64,000 bases of DNA from a virus: IMG/VR virus record IMGVR_UViG_3300026292_000623, positions 1 to 64,000 of that record, one strand, 5' to 3'. Each line of letters opens with the position of its first letter. Positions within the stretch are counted from its first letter, which is position 1. The notes beneath the pieces were generated by a model. It searched no databases and was not told where the DNA came from. It saw nothing but the letters and a program-made list of their open reading frames with translations. This document shows, one piece after another, positions 32,359 through 41,950 of the stretch. Position numbers and translations under genes: made by a program.

Positions 32359-33120
32359 TTATCTATCCTTTAAATATTTTTGAAATGTTACTGTTCCTGT
32401 TTTTATTAACTTTTTCCAATCTTCTCTTGGTTCAGTTTCTAATGCTCTACACAGGTTGAGATATTCTCCTTCTACCTCATTTAATAGTCTTCCTATGTTA
32501 ACAATATAATTTGGAGCTAACTCTGCTAGGTATGGAAAGTTTGTTGTAACATTTTTCATATCTATCATTTTAACATAAGTTGATTTTAGTTTTTCTCTTC
32601 TAGATCTAACACTATCTTCTAAAGTTAAATCATACAGCCTTCTACCAATTAACCACTCATAGTCTCCAGCTATCATCATAATATTTTTATAAGGTTTACA
32701 TTCTTTTAATATATCTGAATTAATTTGCCAAGTACGAGCTTTACCTGGATTGTGTTGAGCTGATAATTTTAATGCAATACTTTTATACGACTTTTTTTCA
32801 ACATAGTCAGGCATAAAATACTTTTCGTGATCATTTAATGATATATACTCTTTTTCTGTTAGGCCTAGTTTTCTTAGTCTAGGTGGCATCGCTATCTTGT
32901 CAACAGGCATTTTAGTATTAATATGCCAACTTACTCCATCACACTTATAATGTAAAGGTAAGTCAAATTCGTATTTCGTTCCAGCTGACCCGGCGACTGG
33001 ACTATATAAATATCTTCCCTTAAACTTTGGAAAGTCGTTATGTTGATTGATAAACCATAACAGCCAGGTGCCGGGCCAACCCGAATCGTGCCAAACTAAA
33101 AATAACTTTTTATTTTTCAT
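32359..33120 (-). CDS. Sulfotransferase-like protein (weak)
   Basis: A 253-residue soluble protein. It begins KLFLVWHDSGWPGTWLLWFINQ, a strand plus loop reminiscent of the phosphosulfate loop of sulfotransferases but without a clean GxxxxGT/S. The C-terminal half is helical (YVKMIDMKNVTTNFPYLAEL). The position between UDP-sugar dehydrogenase and a MazG-like gene, with direct abutment on both sides, suggests sugar or nucleotide metabolism. The family call is weak. Confidence 0.45.
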   Translation of the reverse strand: MKNKKLFLVWHDSGWPGTWLLWFINQHNDFPKFKGRYLYSPVAGSAGTKYEFDLPLHYKCDGVSWHINTKMPVDKIAMPPRLRKLGLTEKEYISLNDHEKYFMPDYVEKKSYKSIALKLSAQHNPGKARTWQINSDILKECKPYKNIMMIAGDYEWLIGRRLYDLTLEDSVRSRREKLKSTYVKMIDMKNVTTNFPYLAELAPNYIVNIGRLLNEVEGEYLNLCRALETEPREDWKKLIKTGTVTFQKYLKDR

Positions 33121-33533
33121 TATACTAAATTACTATACTTCTTTAATTTTAGTTTCTTAACTTTTTTACGTGCTTTAATCTCATCTTTAGTAATATAACC
33201 TGCATCTTTGATTAAGTCAATCATATATGCTACATCACCTACTTCTTCAATTAAGGCTTGTATCTTTTTCTTGTCAATACCCCATCTAGCAATCTTCATA
33301 CATATTTGTACTAACTCGCCACATTCTTCAGCAGTTATACAAAATAATTCTTTTTCTTTATTTAGATCTGATTTAACAATTTCTTCTTTGAATTCTGTTT
33401 TCACTTCGTGTTCTCTCCATACCGTTGAATATCCATCTGGGTATGCTGACTGATAGTAATCAATTCCTTGATGATTTCGCATTTTCCATAACATCCAATC
33501 GTAGTATCTTTCTGGTTCTTTATCTTCTGCCAA
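33120..33533 (-). CDS. MazG-like nucleotide pyrophosphohydrolase
   Basis: A 137-residue protein with the all-alpha NTP pyrophosphatase pattern: ITAEECGELVQICMKIARWG (EE-x-x-E motif) and ALIEEVGDVAYMIDLI (E-x-x-D motif). These bind Mg2+ and hydrolyse NTPs or (p)ppGpp-like nucleotides; marine phage MazGs are common. The start is best placed at the TTG codon 33533, which has AGAAGGA 8 nt upstream. The longer frame to 33599 would overlap the previous gene by 47 nt without a ribosome site. Confidence 0.78.
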   Translation of the reverse strand: MAEDKEPERYYDWMLWKMRNHQGIDYYQSAYPDGYSTVWREHEVKTEFKEEIVKSDLNKEKELFCITAEECGELVQICMKIARWGIDKKKIQALIEEVGDVAYMIDLIKDAGYITKDEIKARKKVKKLKLKKYSNLV

Positions 33534-33552
33534 CTCATTATTCCTTCTCTGA

Positions 33553-34041
33553 TTATTCCCATAAGTGATCGTAATATTTGCCAAACAGCCTATAACCATT
33601 TTCTACTCGATCTCTATATTTCTGCATTCCTTTTTTGTCAACTTTATATGTATGATTAGGACCTTCTGTCATTTCCATCAAGCCAGGTTCTATCTTGTCT
33701 TTTAATTTCATATCCCATACACCAGAAGTAAACTCTTGTTCCCAATCATATAGTTTAGATTTAAAAGCAAATATCATTTCGTCTAGTATCCACTCCCAAC
33801 ACTCTTCATCTGTTTTATATTGTATTGGAGCATCTAAACTTTCTTCTAATAGAACAGGTATACCTTTTGTATTTGATTTTTTTAATTGAACTAGCATAGG
33901 ATGGATAATATGTGCTAATGTCACATCCATATTAAAAGTATCCCATTCATCAATCTTTACAGATATATGTTGCTCTTTATTCATACCCATCTTATAAAGT
34001 ATTCCAGATGGATTTGGATAATCTTTAATATTAACTTTCAT
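33553..34041 (-). CDS. Conserved phage-type protein
   Basis: A 162-residue protein with DYPNPSGILYKMG, then HIIHPMLVQLKKSNTKGIP and SLYDWEQEFTSGVWDMK-like segments. It matches my memory of a widespread T4-like cyanophage protein of unknown function located among nucleotide genes. No catalytic motif seen. The ATG overlaps the upstream stop by 11 nt. Confidence 0.6.
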   Translation of the reverse strand: MKVNIKDYPNPSGILYKMGMNKEQHISVKIDEWDTFNMDVTLAHIIHPMLVQLKKSNTKGIPVLLEESLDAPIQYKTDEECWEWILDEMIFAFKSKLYDWEQEFTSGVWDMKLKDKIEPGLMEMTEGPNHTYKVDKKGMQKYRDRVENGYRLFGKYYDHLWE

Positions 34042-34225
34042 AGTTTACTACCTTTACATTATTTCTAGTTGATTTTTTCCGCCAAACGTCTGCGGCCTTT
34101 TCTGCGTCTGTCTTAGACTTATAAGTTTCTGGAACAAGATCCCAACAATGTTTGCTATTACTTTTTGTTACATAGATCCAATCGTTAGGAGCAAGTTCAA
34201 CTTTTATTGCATATTGTTTCGTCAC
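34031..34225 (-). CDS. Small basic protein
   Basis: A 64-residue protein starting at GTG 34225, which overlaps the thymidine kinase stop (AAGTGACG) and has GAGG 6 nt upstream; the frame to 34249 has no ribosome site. It contains NDWIYVTKSNSKHCWDLV and a Lys-rich helix. I recall similar short proteins in marine T4-like phages. The function is unknown. Confidence 0.52.
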   Translation of the reverse strand: MTKQYAIKVELAPNDWIYVTKSNSKHCWDLVPETYKSKTDAEKAADVWRKKSTRNNVKVVNYES

Positions 34226-34797
34226 TTTGCCTCCCAATGTTCGTTGCACCTTGGTTCATAAGTTTCTGCACCACCTACTTTTACTCTTTCACTCATTTTA
34301 GTGGCTCTTAGTCTTTGAGTTTTACCAGCATCTAAACCACATACAGTACAAAATGCTTTTATTTTTAATACTTCATCAGCTAATGCTAAACATCTTGATG
34401 TAGTTTCAAAAGGCACTCCTCTACTATCTTGATCTAATCCTGATACTACAAAATTAACTCCTTCTCTCAAACCTTCTTCAATGAACCACATAGTTTCTGA
34501 CGTATCAAAAAATTGCACTTCATCAATGAATACTGTGTGAAAGTTATAAGGTTTAATTGTGTAATTGTCTTTGACTAACTCAAGGTCTATTACTGCTACT
34601 GCTGGATGTTTTAATTGATTGTGTGTGACAATAAAATTACTATCATACCTATCATCAATAACTGGCTTCAGCACTAGAACCTTGTGTCCGCCATGTTCGA
34701 TAAAGAGCAATCGCTTTAGAAGCTCACTGCTCTTACCGGCAAACATAGGGCCTGCGATGACCTCTAGTTTGCCTCTTTTATATGGTTTAACTGACAT
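34222..34797 (-). CDS. tdk: Thymidine kinase
   Basis: A 191-residue type II thymidine kinase. Walker A is AGPMFAGKSSELLKRL (residues 15-30), the Mg site is FIDEVQFFD, and FVVSGLDQDSRGVPF is the lasso region preceding KIKAFCTVCG, with zinc-binding Cys (CTVCG and a later Cys). The length matches T4 Tk (193). It phosphorylates thymidine to salvage dTMP. The start abuts the autotransporter stop. Confidence 0.93.
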   Translation of the reverse strand: MSVKPYKRGKLEVIAGPMFAGKSSELLKRLLFIEHGGHKVLVLKPVIDDRYDSNFIVTHNQLKHPAVAVIDLELVKDNYTIKPYNFHTVFIDEVQFFDTSETMWFIEEGLREGVNFVVSGLDQDSRGVPFETTSRCLALADEVLKIKAFCTVCGLDAGKTQRLRATKMSERVKVGGAETYEPRCNEHWEAK

Positions 34798-37484
34798 TAA
34801 AATGTTACCTTATAGTTAATGCCAAATTCAACAGTATCGTTTTCAGTACCTGCATAGTTTGTTCTCATCTCTGCAAAACTTGAGATTGAACTATTTTCAG
34901 TAAGTCCTACATTGTAAAACACACCAAAGTCTATCTCTCTATTTTGTGACTTTAACGAACTGTTTATTTCGCTATTCTCAATATCACCATTAGCACTTAC
35001 TGTAGAAGGCATATTAAACTTCGCATCTCCATCTACTATAGCAACTGGCATACTTGTTGTAAACCCGAAGCTATGGGTGTCTATTGTACGTTTAACACCT
35101 ATTGTAGCACTATTTGACAACATTAAATCTGCACTTTTAAGCATTGAGCTTTTATCAACGTTTAGATTAGTGAAACCTACTGTTGCACTACCAAACACGT
35201 TAACGCCATTTCCTACATCAAAATTATTGTTATAACCTACGTATGTAGTTTGTGAACCGTTAACTCTCATAAGAGGACTATCAGCAATATTACCTAAGAA
35301 GCTTTTATCTTCTGTAATATAACCTATTGTAAACTTATTTATGTTTGTAGCAATTCCGTACTGACTAGCATTTTCATTGACACTTAACATTGTATTATAC
35401 GATACTGGTACAAAATGTCCACCTGTATAACCTGCATAATAGTTTGTATCAAATCCTGCTTTAGTATTTAAAATAGCACTAGTAGTTCTAGTATCATTAA
35501 CTTGAACCATACTATTTCCATCAAAGTAATAGTCTCTGTCATATTCGTCAACTACCATTACTTCAGTCAATGCTGAAATTGTAGCACCACCACTCATTGC
35601 AATAGTACCGTCTACACTAACTGTATTTCCATCTGCTCTACCTGTTGTAGGAATACCAACTGCACCTTGTGGAAGTGTTGCCGCATCTAAATCCAACAAA
35701 CCTTGACCATGAACGTTAACATCATAATTTGCTATTGTTTTATCTGCTGTCGTTAACAATAACTTCTTAATGTTTTCACCTTTCATATGTGGCCACATTT
35801 GATGTATAATAGCAACTGCACCACTAACCTGTGGAGCCGCCATCGACGTACCACTATTAGTTCTGTATTCACCATTAGCATCTGGTGCCGCAATATATCT
35901 ACCTGGCGCCATAATATAATGATCACTAACTCTATTATTTGAATTACAAGTATTAGTAATCGCATTAAAGTCATAACAGATAGTACCTGCTTTGTTACTA
36001 CCGTGTGCTATCTTATTAGTTCTTGTATCCCAATTACCAACAATAATAACTCTTTCACCAACACCTTCTTCAAATGCAAGTTTACTTGGTTGTCCTGCAA
36101 AATCAGCATTTTGATTACCTGCCGCTAATACAAGAATTGCTTCATGACCTTTCATTGCTTCAACAATATTTTTGTAATATAGATCACTACTGTATAGAGC
36201 CGCATATCCATATTTGTCATATGTAATACCATTTCTACCTCTTGTATCATTTGCAAAATACATACCCGGTGATACTTCTGTAGCACTATTCATATAAGTT
36301 CTATCAAAGTTATAGTTTGCACTTATATTGATTACATCAGCACCATGCTCAACTGACCAAGCAATAGCTTCATCGGCTGTACTAAAATCAAACATACCAA
36401 AGTTCCAGGCTGTTTTAGCAATTAATAGATCTGCATCTGGAGCAACACCTGTAGTACCTACGCCATCTAAATTACCTGCCGCGATACCTGCAACGTGTGT
36501 TCCGTGTGAATATCTATTTCCATCATGAATAGTTTCATGACCAGCTTTACAAGCACCTGTGAAACATTGTGCTCCTATAATTTTATTTTCAAACTCACTG
36601 TGGTCCATATCAATACCAGTATCTAGTATAGCAATGACACTACCGTCACCTGTATATCCTCTACTCCAGGCCGCCGGTGCACCAATTACTTCTAAATGAT
36701 TACCATAGTGTTTAGAAAGAACTTCTGTAGTATACCACTCATTAATTCTACTATTCATATTCCAAACTGCATCTTTATAAGTTTGTGTATCATACAAAGA
36801 TACATCAGACCTAGCAAGATATTCAGCTTCAGTTAAAGTAATAACTACTGTATCTTCTTTTGGTTCTTCAATTACTACTGCATATTCTCTGATAAGTTCT
36901 CTTTCAACTTTTGTTTCAGTTTCAGCAGTCTTTTCTATTTTGATTGTTTTAACATCACTAGTAGAACCTTTTGATCCATCACTATAATGTTTAATAGTTT
37001 GTGTATTCTGCCAATGTTGTTTTTTAATAGGAGTAGAATATATTTTAGTAACAACTGCAAATTCTTTAACAGTATTACCAGTTCGTTCTTCTACAACTAC
37101 TGAACTTTCACTAGCAACGACAGTATCACCTTTAGTCACAATAACACCATTAGTAACTTTAGTTTCTGTTTTAACCAAAGTAACTACTGATTCTTTTTTA
37201 TTGATCAGTGATTGAAATTTTACTATTTCACCTTTTTGCCATTCATATCTGGCTTTCATATTTTGGAACCATGAATATTTTCCAAATAGGTGATCGTACC
37301 TTGTAATTAAACTACCGTACGTTTTATTACTTCTCTCATATGCTTTAATCATTGAAGTAGAGAAGCTGATTTGCAATCCGCTATTTAAACTAGACGCATA
37401 ATCATAATAGCTCTTAAATTGACTAGCATTTGCTGATGTAGACAATCCTACAATTAACAATGCAACTGCAATTAGCTTTTTCAT
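34797..37484 (-). CDS. Subtilase-family autotransporter protease
   Basis: An 895-residue protein. Signal peptide MKKLIAVALLIVGLSTSANA. A 250-residue N-terminal region, rich in Thr/Val/Glu, is followed by an S8 peptidase domain with Asp288 (ILDTGIDMDH), His330 (HGTHVAGIAAG), and Ser547 (NSGTSMAAPQ). The last 270 residues are amphipathic beta strands ending in GINYKVTF, a C-terminal aromatic residue typical of outer-membrane barrels. This is the architecture of serine autotransporters, so it would be displayed on the host outer membrane. It has a sigma70 promoter. For a phage it is unusual; host origin is likely. Confidence 0.85.
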   Translation of the reverse strand: MKKLIAVALLIVGLSTSANASQFKSYYDYASSLNSGLQISFSTSMIKAYERSNKTYGSLITRYDHLFGKYSWFQNMKARYEWQKGEIVKFQSLINKKESVVTLVKTETKVTNGVIVTKGDTVVASESSVVVEERTGNTVKEFAVVTKIYSTPIKKQHWQNTQTIKHYSDGSKGSTSDVKTIKIEKTAETETKVERELIREYAVVIEEPKEDTVVITLTEAEYLARSDVSLYDTQTYKDAVWNMNSRINEWYTTEVLSKHYGNHLEVIGAPAAWSRGYTGDGSVIAILDTGIDMDHSEFENKIIGAQCFTGACKAGHETIHDGNRYSHGTHVAGIAAGNLDGVGTTGVAPDADLLIAKTAWNFGMFDFSTADEAIAWSVEHGADVINISANYNFDRTYMNSATEVSPGMYFANDTRGRNGITYDKYGYAALYSSDLYYKNIVEAMKGHEAILVLAAGNQNADFAGQPSKLAFEEGVGERVIIVGNWDTRTNKIAHGSNKAGTICYDFNAITNTCNSNNRVSDHYIMAPGRYIAAPDANGEYRTNSGTSMAAPQVSGAVAIIHQMWPHMKGENIKKLLLTTADKTIANYDVNVHGQGLLDLDAATLPQGAVGIPTTGRADGNTVSVDGTIAMSGGATISALTEVMVVDEYDRDYYFDGNSMVQVNDTRTTSAILNTKAGFDTNYYAGYTGGHFVPVSYNTMLSVNENASQYGIATNINKFTIGYITEDKSFLGNIADSPLMRVNGSQTTYVGYNNNFDVGNGVNVFGSATVGFTNLNVDKSSMLKSADLMLSNSATIGVKRTIDTHSFGFTTSMPVAIVDGDAKFNMPSTVSANGDIENSEINSSLKSQNREIDFGVFYNVGLTENSSISSFAEMRTNYAGTENDTVEFGINYKVTF

Positions 37485-37522
37485 AATAGTCTCCTGACTG
37501 TTTTTAGTTTATCAATACATAT

Positions 37523-37551
37523 ATAATAACAAAGAATACCAAGAATGTCAA
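37523..37551 (-). promoter_or_regulatory. Sigma70-type promoter for subtilase
   Basis: TTGACA (37551-37546), a 17-bp spacer and TATTAT (37528-37523) on the minus strand, giving a leader of about 30 nt before ATG 37484, in which CAGGAGAC provides the ribosome site. Confidence 0.82.
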
Positions 37552-37567
37552 CCGAAATGTCTTGGTT

Positions 37568-37593
37568 AAAAGCCCAATAAAATCAAGGGTTTT
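37568..37593 (-). terminator. Weak bulged terminator candidate
   Basis: A hairpin AAAACCC / GGG(C)TTTT with one bulged base and a loop of about 11 nt at the stop codon of the gene at 37592, followed on the minus strand by AACC rather than more T. It would separate that gene from the subtilase promoter. The stem is short and imperfect. Confidence 0.33.
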
Positions 37594-38134
37594 ATAAAAT
37601 TTCGTATAAACTCTGCCCTTTTTGGCGTATTTTTGTGTTACCTGTGTCAGTTTCTAGCTCTTTATTATCGTACTCTATGCCATAGATTATAACATCATTA
37701 TCTATGCTTTTAGCATAGAATTTAAGTAACTCTTTTTTAAACTCGTCAGTGTCTATTTCAGCTTGAAAAAACATACCTTTTTCGTATGTAAGGGATTTTA
37801 GATAGAATCCAGGATCTCTATCATTTGGATCTATTATTTGATTTCTTGTTATTGTTGGATTTGCTGATGTATATACATCTTTGCCATTCTCATCTTTTAC
37901 TGTAATTTTACAATCATCTGCATTCACTCCATAAGTGTGTGCTATATCACCTGTATCATAAAAGTTTCCAATATATCTTTCATCATCTTCAGGAATATTA
38001 TCTGCATAATTAAACAAATGATCTGTTAATGCTTCATCGGGTTGAGATTCCCAATACTCGTAGGCTTCTTGCGATAGTGTACCTACTACAATTTCTCCGC
38101 CAGAACCAGTAATTTCAATATCATATATTGCCAT
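37592..38134 (-). CDS. Hypothetical protein, beta-rich
   Basis: A 180-residue acidic protein from ATG 38134 (AGAAAGGAACT upstream; a 10-codon upstream extension overlaps the previous gene more). It opens MAIYDIEITGSGGEIVVGTL and has alternating strands and helices. No family was recognised. I recall similar 'MA-x-YDIEITGSGGE' proteins in T4-like cyanophages. It overlaps the phosphoribosyltransferase gene by 14 nt. Confidence 0.52.
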   Translation of the reverse strand: MAIYDIEITGSGGEIVVGTLSQEAYEYWESQPDEALTDHLFNYADNIPEDDERYIGNFYDTGDIAHTYGVNADDCKITVKDENGKDVYTSANPTITRNQIIDPNDRDPGFYLKSLTYEKGMFFQAEIDTDEFKKELLKFYAKSIDNDVIIYGIEYDNKELETDTGNTKIRQKGQSLYEIL

Positions 38135-38621
38135 AGTTCCTTTCTCCTTCCCAAGGAAATACAACCCAGACGTCTTTCTCCATCTTGTTTATTTCCAAGG
38201 CTGTGTAGTCTACTTCACCAAATTTACTGGCTCCATTATCTACAAGAGCGGCAGTTCTTACATTAAGACCCCATCGTGCATCATCAAATTCTGTTTCCAT
38301 CCAGTCTTGTTGTATCCACTTAAAGGTACGACCACTATCATTTATATCATCAAATACTAAAATGTTTTTACCATTTCTAGCATCTTGTGCCATTCTCTTA
38401 TTGCTTTCGGGATCGTTGTCTTTGTCTACATCTCTAAATCTAACATCAAGAGCATACATTTTAATACCTGTTGTGTTAGACATAATAGTGGCAGGAACTA
38501 ATCCGCCACGTGTTAACCCAACTATGTAGTCGGGTCTCCAATTATCTGCATACATAAGATTATTAATAGTAGTAATCATATGTTCGATATCTTTCCAAGT
38601 GTAATAAACTTTATCTACCAT
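38121..38621 (-). CDS. Phosphoribosyltransferase (hpt/gpt-like)
   Basis: A 166-residue type I phosphoribosyltransferase. PRPP motif is NILVFDDINDSGRTF, and an earlier PDYIVGLTRGGLVPA provides the PPi loop. It resembles xanthine-guanine or hypoxanthine phosphoribosyltransferases, which salvage purine bases into nucleotides. The preferred base cannot be told from the sequence. It could also recycle guanine displaced by DpdA from DNA. It sits 13 nt downstream of folE. Confidence 0.8.
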   Translation of the reverse strand: MVDKVYYTWKDIEHMITTINNLMYADNWRPDYIVGLTRGGLVPATIMSNTTGIKMYALDVRFRDVDKDNDPESNKRMAQDARNGKNILVFDDINDSGRTFKWIQQDWMETEFDDARWGLNVRTAALVDNGASKFGEVDYTALEINKMEKDVWVVFPWEGERNYGNI

Positions 38622-38633
38622 GACTACTATTCC

Positions 38634-39320
38634 TTACCTTGGTGCAAATTCTTGTTGTAATTTGATTTGATTAAAGAACTCTGCTTTTGTTCCTGGGTCT
38701 TGAAAGAAAGCACCTTCAAGAACTGTGGTTTGAGTTAAACTGCTATGGGCCATTATGCCTCTATTTTCACAACAACCATGTGTTGCTTGAACATATACTC
38801 CAACATTTTTACTGCCTGTTGCTTTCATAATTTCGTGTGCAATTACATTATTAAGTTCTTCTTGTAATGTTCCACGTCTTGCACACCATTGTGCAATTCT
38901 TGTATACTTACTTAATCCAATAAGTTTCTCTGCCGCAAGTATTCCAATATATGCAACACCACTTACTGGTTGATGATGATGAGAGCAAACACTTTTAAGT
39001 TCACTTCGTACAACTAACATTCCTTTATAACCATCTTCAATATGATTAGGAAATGCCGTTGCATTTGGCATAGGATTATACCTACCACTCATTAATTCAT
39101 TAATATACATTTTAGCTAAACGTCTACCTGTATCCATACTGTTAGGATCGTTTTCTCTGTCAATTACTAAACTGTCTATTATTGCTTCAAACTTTGGTGT
39201 AAGTTCTTTTATAAGTTCTTGTTTATCACCTTCTTGTAATACCTTACTGATATTATCACCTGCCCAATATCTAATATTAGCATCTTTTAGTTTTTGTTTT
39301 ATTTCATCACTTTTTGCCAT
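38634..39320 (-). CDS. folE: GTP cyclohydrolase I
   Basis: A 228-residue FolE-type enzyme turning GTP into dihydroneopterin triphosphate, the first step of both folate and 7-deazaguanine synthesis. The zinc ligands are visible in KSVCSHHHQP and in THGCCENRGI. LSKYTRIAQWCARRGTLQEE is the conserved helix, and VYVQATHGC leads to the active site. The length is normal. With QueD-like, QueE and DpdA in the window, it probably feeds DNA 7-deazaguanine modification. The start overlaps the galE stop region by 14 nt. Confidence 0.92.
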   Translation of the reverse strand: MAKSDEIKQKLKDANIRYWAGDNISKVLQEGDKQELIKELTPKFEAIIDSLVIDRENDPNSMDTGRRLAKMYINELMSGRYNPMPNATAFPNHIEDGYKGMLVVRSELKSVCSHHHQPVSGVAYIGILAAEKLIGLSKYTRIAQWCARRGTLQEELNNVIAHEIMKATGSKNVGVYVQATHGCCENRGIMAHSSLTQTTVLEGAFFQDPGTKAEFFNQIKLQQEFAPR

Positions 39321-40314
39321 TTTTATTTTTCTCCGAGTTAAAGACGAGGATGTCTGCTGAGTGCTTAACCTCTTTTCGTGTGTACCAGTTATATGCTGTC
39401 TTCACAATGTGATTCAAATCATACTGTGGAGTCCAACCTAATACACTATTTGTTATAAAATCATTTGCAACTAGTTTCGCAGGATCTCCTGCTCTAGCTG
39501 GTCCAAATGTTACATTAGGTTTTAAAGGAGTATTATCTTCTACGGCTTTTACAATTTCTTTATTACTGTAGCCTTTTCCTTCACCTAAATTAAATACATG
39601 AGCACCTATGTTACTCTTTGTAAATTCTACTGCTTTTGCTATTCCGTTAGCAACATCTTCTACATGAACATAATCTCTTATACAAGTTCCATCTGGTGTT
39701 TTAAAATTATCACCATTAAGTGTAAAGTCTTTTCCGTCCATAGTCATTTCCATAAGTTTAGCAATAATATGAGTTCCATCTTTTTCTTGACCTAACTCAC
39801 CTTCGCTATCTGCACCTGCTACATTAAAGAAACGTAAACTTACACTAGATAAACTATAAGCTCTAGCAAAGTCTTTTAACATAATCTCTGTCATACGTTT
39901 ACTCCAGCCATATGGATTAACTGGTTTTACTTCATCTGTTTCTGTGCAATATTCACCGTCTGGTTCTCCATAAACTGCCGCACTACTTGCAAATACAAAT
40001 CTACTTATACCAACAGTTTTACAAGCATCTAGTAAAACTAGAGTGCCAGTTACATTATTAAAATAATAAGATGCAGGATCAAGTACACTAGGGCCTACTA
40101 AACTTGTTGCACCAATATGTACTACACAATCAACATCTTTTAAAAATGCTAAAATAGCAGGATCTGTATAACTACCTTCAAAGAAATCATTATAATAATC
40201 ATGTCTTATAGGATTACGATCAACTGCTACTACAAAATGTTTATCGTTTATTAATTTTTTACAAGTTTGAGCACCAATATATCCATTTGCTCCTGTTACT
40301 AATACCTTAGCCAT
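39307..40314 (-). CDS. galE: UDP-glucose 4-epimerase-like (GalE)
   Basis: A 335-residue extended SDR epimerase. NAD motif VTGANGYIGAQTCKKL, the YxxxK motif (NPYGWSKRMTEIML), and RYFNVAGAD-like RFFNVAGADSEGELGQE with DGTCIRDYVHVEDV, all typical of GalE. It interconverts UDP-Glc and UDP-Gal (or the N-acetyl forms), supplying sugars for the adjacent glycosyltransferase. The gene abuts the glycosyltransferase start region upstream (1 nt). Confidence 0.9.
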   Translation of the reverse strand: MAKVLVTGANGYIGAQTCKKLINDKHFVVAVDRNPIRHDYYNDFFEGSYTDPAILAFLKDVDCVVHIGATSLVGPSVLDPASYYFNNVTGTLVLLDACKTVGISRFVFASSAAVYGEPDGEYCTETDEVKPVNPYGWSKRMTEIMLKDFARAYSLSSVSLRFFNVAGADSEGELGQEKDGTHIIAKLMEMTMDGKDFTLNGDNFKTPDGTCIRDYVHVEDVANGIAKAVEFTKSNIGAHVFNLGEGKGYSNKEIVKAVEDNTPLKPNVTFGPARAGDPAKLVANDFITNSVLGWTPQYDLNHIVKTAYNWYTRKEVKHSADILVFNSEKNKNGKK

Positions 40315-41532
40315 TTAATACTTTGCCTCCGCTACGTGATCTCTATATCTATTACCACTACGTAACCATTGATTAGCTTTATAGTTTCCTTCCATAATAT
40401 CTATCATACGTTCAATAGTACCATCTGTCCAATCACTTAACTTACCCATTTTCTCACTTGGCTTTTCTAATCCAGTCATAATTTTAGCAACTGCATCTTC
40501 TTTACTCCAAGGAGTATAAAGTCTACTATAATCATTTGCAAACGTTTCTGGAAAGCTTCTGTAAGCTGGATATACTACGTTACAACCTAATGTATCTGCT
40601 TCACTTACTGTATTACTAACCCAATCTTGTAATGCACAATTAAATAAAACTTTACTATCATTTACTATATTATAATAATCGTTTTTTTGCAAGTCTTTAT
40701 ATATCTTTAATTGACCTTTTTCTTCCATTTCCAAAGCTCTAGTTAAATACTTTTCATTATTACTTCTTAATGGACCACCACTTAATACTGCAAACTCTAC
40801 AGGATCAATTCTATCTGTTAAATCTTTTCTATCAAAGTTTCTAGTTTGTTCATGCACCATTTCAATAACATCCATAAAAAAGTCTGGTTGTTTCTCTTGA
40901 TCAAAACGTGCCGCAAATACAACTCTATTACTACGTTCTGCCCATGGCTTAACTTTATTGTTTACTCTTTCTAATACTTCTTCTTTACCAAAACTTAAAC
41001 CTGATATATTATAAATTGGTGCCTCCCAACCTGCTATTCTCATATGAGCAACCATCTCTTCATTTGTTGCTAGTATATGAACATTAGGAATTTCATTACA
41101 CATTTTTTCATACAAGCCCATCCATTTGCTCATACCCCATACGTGAACAAAATCATCTGGATCAACAGCCTGTGCTAAACAACGTAAGAAAATCTTAGGT
41201 CGTTGTGCTTCTGGAATTTGACACATAATATATGGTAAACTCTCAATACCTGGTTGAAACATATCTTCGAAGAAAACTGCATCTTCATGAGTTACTTCTC
41301 CGTTTCTCATCATTTGTACTAAATTCATAAGTTGACTCATACCAAAGTAACTTCTACCGTGTGCATCTAATACTTGTCCTACACTAATTGATTTTGTGTT
41401 ATCAATAGTAGTACCTGGTACAATAACATAATCTATATTTTTCTTTTTAAATACTCTTTCGCTCCACTCTTGTAATTGTAGAGTATATCTGCCTTCATAT
41501 GGTTCTAATCCCATATAGAATAATTTACGCAT
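40315..41532 (-). CDS. Glycosyltransferase, GT-B-like
   Basis: A 405-residue protein. A GT-B-like C-terminal domain is suggested by NRVVFAARFDQEKQPDFFMDVIE (GT4-type sugar-donor pocket start) and VLFNCALQDWVSNTVSEADTLGCNVVYP (E-x7-E type donor-phosphate region). The N-terminal domain includes a possible acceptor-binding region. It may glycosylate phage DNA, a virion protein or host surface. It is coupled to the small gene upstream (8 nt overlap) and adjoins galE. Confidence 0.75.
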   Translation of the reverse strand: MRKLFYMGLEPYEGRYTLQLQEWSERVFKKKNIDYVIVPGTTIDNTKSISVGQVLDAHGRSYFGMSQLMNLVQMMRNGEVTHEDAVFFEDMFQPGIESLPYIMCQIPEAQRPKIFLRCLAQAVDPDDFVHVWGMSKWMGLYEKMCNEIPNVHILATNEEMVAHMRIAGWEAPIYNISGLSFGKEEVLERVNNKVKPWAERSNRVVFAARFDQEKQPDFFMDVIEMVHEQTRNFDRKDLTDRIDPVEFAVLSGGPLRSNNEKYLTRALEMEEKGQLKIYKDLQKNDYYNIVNDSKVLFNCALQDWVSNTVSEADTLGCNVVYPAYRSFPETFANDYSRLYTPWSKEDAVAKIMTGLEKPSEKMGKLSDWTDGTIERMIDIMEGNYKANQWLRSGNRYRDHVAEAKY

Positions 41533-41947
41533 CAGCTTTCACCTCCTCTACTTCGTTATCATTTGAAGCTTCTTCTTTTGGTTGAATCCAAAGTTTGCCC
41601 ACGTGTATTTTTAGTTTTTTAGGGCTACGATCTTTCTGCATTTTAATTTGAATGTCAAAAGTAATAGCATTTTCCTTTTCAGTAGGAACTATTTCAAAGC
41701 TGAAAATCTTTCTAGCTTCTCGTAGATCTCCCAAATAAGAATTAAATACACTAATCAATTGATTAGTTTCTTTTTCATTATACATATAACCATCATATGG
41801 TTGTATAATCTTAAGTAGGTCATATTTAATATCATTGATATTATAGAACCCACTCATTCTAAAGTAACGAACCGCGACACTTTCTTCTTTGCGTTCACGT
41901 TTTACAAAGTCTTTTTTTACTTCAACGTTTTTATTATCTGTAGACAT
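41525..41947 (-). CDS. Conserved phage-type hypothetical protein
   Basis: A 140-residue protein with charged ends and a folded middle (YNINDIKYDLLKIIQPYDGYMYNEK; SFEIVPTEKENAITFDIQIKM). I recall homologues in T4-like cyanophages without assigned function. It lies 3 nt from the QueD-like gene. Confidence 0.58.
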   Translation of the reverse strand: MSTDNKNVEVKKDFVKRERKEESVAVRYFRMSGFYNINDIKYDLLKIIQPYDGYMYNEKETNQLISVFNSYLGDLREARKIFSFEIVPTEKENAITFDIQIKMQKDRSPKKLKIHVGKLWIQPKEEASNDNEVEEVKADA

Positions 41948-41950
41948 TGT

